A DNA stretch of 64,000 bases from Cryptomeria japonica (Eukaryota > Streptophyta > Pinopsida > Cupressales > Cupressaceae): the NCBI RefSeq assembly GCF_030272615.1, contig NC_081410.1:259873533-259937532 (forward strand). Direction: 5' to 3'. How positions within the stretch are numbered: position 1 is the first letter of the stretch; every line of letters begins with the position of its first letter. The notes below the pieces were generated by a model. It did not search any database, had not been told where the DNA came from, and was given only the letters and a program-made list of their open reading frames with translations. Position numbers and translations under genes: made by a program. Below are positions 56,270-64,000 of this stretch, in pieces.

Positions 56270-57441
56270 GCGAAGAATTTCTTCAAGTGGATGGTGTTAA
56301 TTGGTTCACGAAGCTATTCTCCTTCCGAGTTTGAGAGTTGATAGGCATGAGAGCCGAATACTGTAGTAACAATGTAGGGACCCAGCTAGTTGGGTTCAAA
56401 CTTCCCTTTATTGTCGCGAAACTGTTGATTTTTTGGATTTTCTCTCAGAACTAGGTCACCAACTTGAAATTCTCTTTGTCAAACCTTCTTGTTATATCCT
56501 TTGGACATTCTCTTCTTATACACTTTAAGATGATCAAATGCCACTTGCCGACGTTCATCCAACAATTCAAGTTCTTGCAATCTAGATATTCTATGATCTT
56601 CATCAGTAACAAGACCTTGCAACGAAACTCTTAGAGATGGTATTTCTACTTCAATAGGTAATACTGCTTCAGACCCATACACCAAAGAAAAAGGTGTAGC
56701 CCCAGTAGGTGTTCTGATACTATTTTTGTAAGCCCATAGTGCAGGATTGAGCTGCAGATGCCAATCCTTCCCAGACTTGTTCACTGTTCTGTGCAAGATA
56801 GTCAGTAGGTTTTTGTTAGATGCCTCAGCTTGTCCATTACCTTGAGGGTAATATACTGATGATCAGTGTTGCTTTATTTTGAATTTCTCACAAAGCTCAT
56901 CCAGATCTTTATTCTTGAATTGTCCTCCATTATCAATCACGATGGACGAAGGTATCCCATACCTGCAAATTATATAGTTTAGGATGAATAAGGCGACTTG
57001 TTTACCAATTGCTTTGGTGAGCAGAATTGCCTCTACCCACTCGGTGAAATACTCAGTGGCGGTTATGATGAATTTATGTCCATTGGATGAAGCTAGATAT
57101 ATCTGACCAATGAGATCAAAGGCCCATTACTGAAAAGGCCAGTGTGTTATAAATGGTATGAGGTCCCTTATCGAGGCATGTATGAGATTTCCATGAAGCT
57201 AACATTTCTCACAAGTCTTAGCAAATTTTATGGCATCTTTTTCCATATCTGGCCAGTAGTAGCCAACCCGTAATAGTTTCTGAGCTAAAGTAAAACCATT
57301 TGAATGAGATCCACAAATACCTTCATGGACTTTTGATAATGCACATTTAGATTCTTCAGTTTCTAGACATCTAAGAAATGTACCGTCCAAACCTCATCTA
57401 AATAAATCATTAGCTATGATAACATACCGCGAAGCATTTCA
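56270..57441 (-). pseudogene. Elem-8 integrase (gypsy)
   Basis: The same frame as RT continues. The HHCC zinc site HEGICGSH ... CEKC spans about 57330-57199. The first catalytic D is in WAFDLIG (about 57120), the second in IVIDNGGQF (about 56940), and E in GNGQAEASNK (about 56830). After the core come WAYKNSIRTPTGATPF, LVYGSEAVLPIE and a C-terminal QVGDLVLR with LGPY. Stops: TGA near 57391, TAG near 57199 after CEKC, TAA near 57128, TGA near 56860 and TGA near 56479. All fall where Gln or Arg is expected. Confidence 0.92.
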
Positions 57442-58005
57442 AGTTAGGTTTCTTTTCTCGTTACGAGTAAGGTTTTCAGGGATAATTTGATCGCATAGAT
57501 AGGAATAAATGTGGCTGTATTGGGATGAGTCATGTCCAATAATAGAATAGACTATTTGGGTCTCAGGAGAATCATAAGCGGGGTAATATAACTCTTCCAC
57601 CAGGAAATCAAAGCAAAAATTGGACTCCTGTAACTCAAGTATAGATGCTAAGGTGGCCATAGCATCTGCTGCTCTATTCGCTGATCTAGGAATCTGTTGG
57701 TATGATACAAAAGCAAAGTACTTCTTGATATCATCCACCATCCTCTAGTAAGGCATCAATTTCTCATCTCGAGTCTGATATGTATTGTTGATTTGATTGA
57801 TAACTAGCTGAGAATCTCCATAGATATGTAGTTCAGCAACCTTCCATTCAATAGCTAGTTTTATTCCATTCACCAAAGCTTCATATTCTGCAATATTGTT
57901 TGTGCAAGGGAATATAATCTTATAAGACTTTGGAATTGAATACTTATGAGGATTAATGAATAGTATGCCAGCACCTGAACCATTTTGAGTAAGGGAACCA
58001 TCGAA
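57442..58005 (-). pseudogene. Elem-8 second (archaeal-type) RNase H
   Basis: WKMFFDGSLTQNGSGAGI, then NNIAEYEALVNGIKLAIEW and LHIYGDSQLVINQI carry the D, E and D of an RNase H fold (58005-57770). It comes after a complete gypsy RNase H, as in Tat elements. A TAG at 57742 follows MPY. The tether region VSYQQIPRSANRAADAMA, typical of this domain's end, follows. Confidence 0.88.
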
Positions 58006-59660
58006 GAACATCTTCCAAGGTTGTTGAGTAAGATGCATTATTGATTCATCTGGGAACTTGATGTGTAGTGGTTGAATATCCTCAAGTGGAGCTTCAGCAA
58101 GTTGATCAGAAATTACTTGTCCTTTTATGGCTTTGCATTCCACATATTCAATGTCAAACTCTGTAAGGATCATAACCCATTTCGCCAATCTTCCGGTGAG
58201 TGTTGCTTTATTAAGAAGATACTTGAGTGGATCGATTTTGGCCACCAACTTGACTGAATGTGCTAGCATATAGTGCCTCAGTTTCTGTGATGCAAAGACT
58301 AATGCCAAGCATGCTTTTCCTATTATACTATAGCTTATTTCATAAGACACCAATGTCTTGCTGATGTAATAAATAGCTCTTTCCTTTTTGTTGTCATCTT
58401 GTTGTGCCAGAAGTGCCCCCAATGATGAATCAATTGCTGATATATATAAGATTAGTGGCTTACCCTGAATAGGTGGCATCAACATCGGTGGATTAGATAG
58501 GTACTCTTTTATCTGCTAAAGATGTTGTTCACACTGCTGATCCCAGTTGTATATTATTCCTTTTCTCAATACTTTTGTAAAAGGTTTAGCCTTGTCTGCT
58601 AGCTAAGAAATGAATCTTCTAATGGATTGGAGATGTCCCTGTAGACTTCTCATTTGACTGATGTTCTTTGGAGGCGGAATTTCCATTATAGCTTGGACCT
58701 TCTTAGGATCAACCTCGATTCCCTTCTTTGAAATGATCTAGCCAAGTAGTTTACCAGATGTCACTCCGAATGCACACTTTTTTGGATTTAATCAGAGCTT
58801 GAACTTTTCCATTCTGTCAAGTATAGGACCTAACTCTTGAATATGCGTTGATCTTTTCATAGTCTTCACTAAGGTGTCATCAACATAATCTTCCATATTC
58901 TTATGAATTATGTCATGAAAGATGGTTGTAATTGCTCTTTGATAGGTCGCCCTTACGTTCTTTAACCCAAATGGCATGACGTTCCAGCAAAAGGTTCCCC
59001 ACGCACAGGTGAAAGCTATCTTTTCTTGATCTCCAGGAGTGATTTTAATCTAATTGTAGTCGAAAAATCCATCCATTAGTGAGTACATCTCATACCCATC
59101 CGTCATGTCGACTATCATATCAATATTTGGCAATGGAAAGTCATCTTTTGGACATGCTTTGTTGAGATCTCTAAAATCTGTACAAACTCTGATAGATTTA
59201 TCTACCTTCAACACAGGCACTATGTTGGAAATCCATTCAGCATAATCTATTGCTCCGATAAATCCAGCTTTGAGCAGTTTCTCTAGTTCAACTTTGACCA
59301 ATAACGCTACATGTGGGTGCATCTTACGGAGTTTTTGTTTAACTAGTTTTACTCCTGGCGTGATTGAGAGATGGTGCATAATGAGATCAGGATCCAAGCC
59401 TGGCATATCAGAGTACGTCCATGCAAAGTTTATTTTATTTTCTAAGAATAGCTGAGTGAACTCCTTCAATTCTTCTGTTGATAGTGATTGAGCTACGTGA
59501 ATGATTTGTGGTGTTTCTTGATTCTCAATATTCACTAGCTGAGTTGGCTTGATCAATATGGAAGACTACTCCTGAAAATGACTGGGCAGTAAACCAAGTA
59601 TCTCACCTTTAGGTGCCTCAAAGAGGTTTTCACCTTTAGGTACATCCTTTATTTTCTCTT
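58006..59660 (-). pseudogene. Elem-8 reverse transcriptase and RT-linked RNase H (gypsy)
   Basis: The RT starts near LEKLLKAGFI and VPVLKVDKSIRVCTDFRDLNKACPKD (about 59250-59150), with its first Asp in LMDGFFDYN. A TAG at 59050 sits in the Q of the near-invariant YNQI motif. YVDD is at plus 58876-58890. RNase H begins LILYISAIDSSLGALLAQ near 58455. Other stops: TGA at 58792 (an Arg site), TAG near 58740, TAG near 58603 (RFIS-stop-LADKAKPF, a Gln site) and TAG near 58520. All are in one frame with no indel. Confidence 0.93.
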
Positions 59661-60510
59661 TTTCAGATTCTGACACTGCCACAATATGGTTTTCGCCATC
59701 AGACCTTTTATTTTTATTTTTCTTGTTTTTGCGACTAAGATACTTGATATCCAATTCATTTATATTTTCACTCTGTTCACTGGTGGAAGAGTTTATAGGT
59801 TCGAATGCATTGAGATAATAGGATAATGTATAGTCATTGGCAAAAGTAGGTATATCCATGGGTTGATTCTGTAAAGTATAGTCAATCAATTTGGGATGTA
59901 CTAAGGACAAATTTTGGATAGGTTCAAGAGCGTTCATGATATTGTTATCACAGCTGCGGATCGAAAAGTCGAGTTCTAGAATGATACCTTGCATAAGTGT
60001 CTCGAGACCAGGAAAAGTCAGATCATGATTATTAAAGTTCACATTAATATTTAATCAATCTAATCCAATAGACATACTTGTAACATCGTTTACTATGCTG
60101 AGCTGGACATCATATCATGGTTTAACAACAATAAGACTAGTAGGCAACTTTTCATTATTTGTATCATATGATTCAGAATTTGAGGCTGAGTGGGTATCAT
60201 CACGAACAGGACTGTCCTCAGAATCATCAGAGTCATCGGATGAAGTTTCCAAGTCTCTTTTAGGTGATTTAGTAAGCATATTTATGGTATCAATACTAAC
60301 ATCTTTAATGCTACAAGCTCCTTCATGTTGTGGTTCATTTGTCATTTGTATTTGACACACTTGTTGACATGATCTCATTGATTTTGTGATTTGTTGTCGT
60401 CTACTCCATTCAGCTTCTTCTGGACTGATGACTGGTTCTTGTTCGATAGCTTCCAACTCTTCTTGTGTAGTGCTATAACTGATTTGTTTAGTTTTAGGAT
60501 AAGGGCACAT
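59661..60510 (-). pseudogene. Elem-8 linker between G-patch region and RT
   Basis: Acidic, Ser-rich sequence in the RT frame, with TGA near 60115 and 60053 and TAG at 59566. A frameshift between 60375 and 60510 is the only one I find in gag-pol. No domain is recognised. Confidence 0.6.
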
Positions 60511-61230
60511 AGATGAGAAGCTTCTAGTATTCTTCCTTCTTTCAATCCTTGTTCATAATTTGCTTGCCTCTTTTGTCTAATTTCTTGTATTTCCTTCTCT
60601 AGTTTTATGTGCATCAGCTCTTGTGTATCATCTATGACACCACTAGATTCTTCTGGAGTTTCTGTAGTGGATGTGTTTGAAAGATAGTTAGGACCCCATT
60701 CATACTCATTTGAATCAGTCTCTGAATCATCTACTTGTTGCCTTCCAGTATATGTGACTGGAACTTTTAATGGTACAAACAATTCTCTGATTCTTACAAC
60801 TTCATCTCTTATATCCTCAGGAACCTCAACTTCTTGTATTATCGTAGCTGATACCATCGAAGCCTGGGCACTGACTATTTCTTCTTTCTTGACTATTGAT
60901 TCCTCTTTCTCTTTTCTACACTCTACTTTTGTTTGTTTAGTGTCTGCTTCATGTAATGTTAAAGGTGATATCTTTTTTAAGCACTTAGACTTAGAAACAT
61001 GTTTTTGTTCTGATGTCTTTTTCGGATTGTATCCTAGTCCAGCCTTATCATGTGTGGATTTGGTTTGTAGCTGAATTGGTTTAGTAATACCTTCTTTTTG
61101 TTTGCCCAAAGGACCAGTACCTAAGTACCCCATGTGCTGAATCATTTTGTAACCATGACCATATTGGTTTGAGGAAATCTCACAATGTCATACCTCCTCA
61201 TTTGGACTATCTTCCTTAAAGAGCCAGTTA
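60511..61230 (-). pseudogene. Elem-8 G-patch module
   Basis: After a TGA at 61188 (Arg site by frame) come NQYGHGYKMIQHMGYLGTG, PLGKQKEGI and AGLGYNP (about 61165-61020), a G-patch-like, glycine-rich helix-loop module. G-patches bind RNA or activate RNA helicases; some retroviruses have one after the protease. A Glu/Lys-rich region follows. Elem-2 has the same module after its protease. Confidence 0.75.
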
Positions 61231-62370
61231 AGCACAACATCCTCTTCTATTTCATCTACCAAGGAGGTAGAAGACTGTATAAAGAGACCATCACATATAG
61301 TATTCAGAGCTGAAGTTTGTGTTCTCATAGCCTCTGATGGTTTTCCCAATAGTATTGGTTCTATCTTGTATCCATCCATACCGGTATCTGTAATCTTCAA
61401 TCTCTTTTCTAAGTCTTTCATCAATGTTTCTGTATCTTCATTTGGAGAGGCTGCCCTATTATGAGGCACAAAAGTATCTGCACCTTTTGTCAATGCATTA
61501 TAGATAACATTTGTATCAGCAGGAATACTGACTTCAACTCCGTTATAAGGAAACTTTAAGCATTGGTGATATGTTGATGGTACTGCCTTCATTTCATGAA
61601 TCCACGGCCTGCCCAGTAATATATTGTATGACAATGGAATATCGAGAACCTGGAAAAGGACATCTCTCTCTACCGGTCCCACTCTGATTGGTAATGATAC
61701 TAGACCTTTGGAGGTCCTCTCTTCCTCATCATAGGCTTTAATTGTTATTTTCTTTCCTGGATCAATGACATTTTCAGAGAATCCTAGTTGTGTAAGTAGA
61801 TGATAAGTACAGATATTCAACCCTGTGCCTCCATCTATCAAAACACGTTTAACTCTGTGTTTGTGGATCATGGCCTTAATATGCAATGGCTGGTTATGTG
61901 GATGATTTAATGAATTGTCATCTTCTTCAGAGAAGGTCAAATAGTGAGGTGAAGTCAGATGACCTACCATAGACTGAAACCGATCAATGTCTAAATCTTT
62001 TGGAATGTTGGTAGTGAGCAATGCTTTGTCTAGGATTTCCTTGTGAGTAGATGAGAGTTGTAGCAATTCAAAAATTGAAATTTGAGCATTTGTCCTTTTT
62101 AACTGTTCAACCACGTTGTATCCCAAGGATGATGATGAAGTTAACCTTTTAAATTTGTCCAAGGTTGATTCCTTTTGTTTGTTTGGCAAGGCTATTGGAT
62201 TTGATGTTTCTTGAGCTGGGTTGGAAGAACTAGCTCCTTGGAGGGTAACTTTCTTTTGAGATCGGGTCAGAGCTCTTGCATATCGTGATTCTTTTTTTTT
62301 ATCTTGAACTATAATCACATTGCAATATTTCAAGTATGAAGGCTCAATCATGTTGATAACATTGTCCTAG
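61231..62370 (-). pseudogene. Elem-8 aspartic protease
   Basis: The frame continues from gag through TAG at 62367. VKRVLIDGGTGLNIC has the catalytic D-G-G-T (D at plus 61833-61835), and NILLGRPWIHEMKAVPSTYHQ the C-terminal half. The spacing matches Elem-2's protease. The N-terminal part of the domain (HNQPLHIKAMIHKHR) is intact. No frameshift. Confidence 0.9.
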
Positions 62371-63911
62371 CTGGCATAAGTATAATTTACCTTGGCACCT
62401 CCTTTGGTCTTTGAGGAATCACCTTGTTCGTAAGAAGGCAAAGGGTCTTTAAATGCTTTATGATCAACATTGGTTGGATGATTCCCAACAACAACTTTAC
62501 CAGCATCTATGAGATCTTGAATCTCATGTTTTAGCTTCATGCAATTGTTTATGTTATGACCCTTATTCCGATGGAAGTCACAGTATTCATTTTCTCTCCA
62601 CCATCTTGGTTTGACATTTGGATCATGTGGTCTGGAGTTATCTAGTAGTGTTATCAAGTTGTTTGCCAATAGAGTTTTGAAAACGGATTCATATGATTCT
62701 TCAAGAGGAGTAAAATCACGCTTAGGTTTGGAAAGCCAAGGCTTTTCTTTGAACCATTCCTTTGTTTTCTTTGGCAGATTCTTTGCTACAATCTCGGCAA
62801 CTTTAAGTGCTTGTGTACCACTAGCCAAGTTGAATATTGTGGATTTTGAGTTGGTTTTGACAGTGTCTACTACTCCATCATTAACAACATTCTTGTTGTT
62901 GTCTTTGGCAAATTTCCAATACTTGTTCTTCTCTTTAGAGCTAGATCCTGTTTGTGTTTCTTTCCAAGGTGTGATATCCCCCTTCTTTATGAGCACATCT
63001 TCCATTCGAATGGCATTATCTACCATTTTGTTAAATTATGGGTGTACTTGCATTTGTACACTATATTTCAGTTCGAGGACCAAGTTATTGACAAATATAT
63101 CCATTTTCTCAGAGTCTGGAATAGGTCGTGGGTACCTAGAGAACATCTTTCACCAGCGTTGGAGAAAAGTAAGAAGAGGTTCCCCTATTTTCTGTTGAGT
63201 ATTACAAAGATTGATCATAGTTATAGGATGTCGAATGTTGTATGAGTATTGTTGTAAAAATAGTTGGATTAGTTCTTCGAATGTTTTTATTCCTTTGGGT
63301 AGACTTGAGAACCATTCCATTGCTTGACCCCCTAAACTCCTTGGGAAGATATGCATGAGGTATGTTTGATTGTGCATGAACTCCATACAAGCAGCACTAA
63401 ATTCCCTAACATGATCTCGAGGATTTGAGGTACCGTCATATTTGTCAAATTTTGAGATTTCCACTCGTGAAGGAAATGGAGGCATGTGTAGATTCTTGTC
63501 AAATGGAAAGGGACATATTGTTTCCAGAGAATATTGTTTTGGGGACTTGTCCTTATTCTTCAGTTCTGCGACCTCCATCTGCAAAGCTAGTAACTGTTTG
63601 TGTACCATGAGTATAGGTGAGTCTTCCCTTTTAGTAAAAAGTGTCTGAACATCATATCCAATAGGAAGTTTGGCACCTTGTTTTGCTAGTTCTAAGAAAT
63701 AGTCTTCCTTCTCTCGGGTCATGATAGTTTTCATCATTTTTCTAAAGTATTTGTCTTTCTGATAGTCAAGGATTTCTTTTTCTAGAGGTTCAGCGTCTTC
63801 ATCAATCTCACTTGATGATGAGGAGTCATTATGATTTTTGGGAATATTACGGTTGTTTTTGTTTCCATCATTGTATTCTGTCTCATGTATGGTGGGAGAT
63901 TTAGGTTTCAT
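62371..63911 (-). pseudogene. Elem-8 gag
   Basis: The core KFDKYDGTSNPRDHVREF ... GGQAMEWFSSLPKGIKTFEELIQLF is the retrotransposon gag domain (PF03732 type). A stop, TGA at 63150, sits after FLQRW, where Arg is usual; TAA at 63036 is a Gln site. The C-terminal part has WWRENEYCDFHRNKGHNINNC, a CX2H..C-like zinc motif common in plant gypsy gags. An acidic Ser-rich N-terminus is present; the true start may lie before the window edge. Confidence 0.9.
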
Positions 63912-64000
63912 AAAAAAATTGGTCCGCCTGATGACGACGGCATGTTAGTGAGTGGATATTTCACGTAGAATGGATTATCTTGATAGGTGAAGGTTTGTTC
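63912..64000 (-). other. Elem-8 leader, incomplete
   Basis: The last 89 bases lie upstream of the first Met of the gag frame. No LTR or primer site is reached. Confidence 0.4.

Larger units (their letters stand above)
50022..64000 (-). mobile_element. Elem-8: Ty3/gypsy retrotransposon of the Tat type (5' end outside window)
   Basis: Read on the minus strand: gag (to 62370), protease, G-patch module, RT, RNase H, a second archaeal-type RNase H, integrase ending near 56270, then about 5 kb to a purine tract (51192-51179) and the 3' LTR (51178-50022). The second RNase H between the RT-linked one and integrase is the mark of the Tat lineage. The 3' region carries an antisense PMD gene (52378-54722) and short tandem repeats. 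Nearly 14 kb is in view. The 5' LTR and first part of gag lie past 64000. Confidence 0.9.

Noticed and set aside
62611-63198. Plus-strand 195-residue open stretch
   Set aside because: It lies opposite the Elem-8 gag frame, which has a recognised domain; it is an antisense shadow.

Overview
This window is plant nuclear DNA made almost entirely of nested, decayed LTR retrotransposons. I see no intact host gene, no rRNA or tRNA gene and no CRISPR array. The evidence for a plant is Ty1/copia elements with an initiator-Met primer site, a Ty3/gypsy element of the Tat type with two RNase H domains, and a plant mobile domain (PMD) gene. The density of old nested elements suggests a large genome; a conifer is plausible, but that is a guess.

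Layout, with working names. Elem-1 (1-15777, 5' end outside the window) has LTRs, a Met primer site, a gag with four zinc knuckles and a long second ORF of unknown function, but no pol. Elem-2 (4974-13597, 5-bp target duplication GAAAG) is nested in it. Elem-2 has 1.67-kb LTRs and one reading frame holding a retropepsin and a G-patch-like module, with no reverse transcriptase or integrase. From 15778 to 19373 there are LTR remnants, an AT-rich repeat and non-coding DNA.

Elem-3 (minus strand; pieces at 19374-20161, 44079-45947 and 48967-50021) is a second element of the gag-plus-unknown-ORF type. Its 3' LTR is split by Elem-4 (copia, 20162-44073, duplication GATAA). Elem-4 is itself split by Elem-5 (copia, 22761-32482, duplication GGTAA) and by Elem-6 (34706-41567, duplication GGTTA). 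Elem-6 has no LTRs that I can see; it carries a degenerate tandem-repeat region and a broken ORF of about 1,200 codons of unknown function. Elem-7 (45948-48966) is an LTR that split the ORF of Elem-3 and holds a reversed LTR of the Elem-2 family.

Elem-8 (50022 to the window end, minus strand) is a Tat-type gypsy element: gag, protease, G-patch, RT, RNase H, archaeal-type RNase H and integrase, then a long 3' region and the 3' LTR. On the opposite (plus) strand of that 3' region lies a spliced-looking PMD gene with its own TATA box.

Most reading frames are still in register but are broken by stops that fit C-to-T change at CAG, CAA or CGA codons. Six are proven inside the window by the paralogous copy keeping CAG. 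This is the expected trace of deamination of methylated cytosine in silenced elements. The most interesting parts are the unknown ORF family of Elem-1 and Elem-3 (possibly also Elem-6), the LTR-less Elem-6, the antisense PMD gene, the protease/G-patch-only Elem-2, and the rearranged, chimeric leader of Elem-5.
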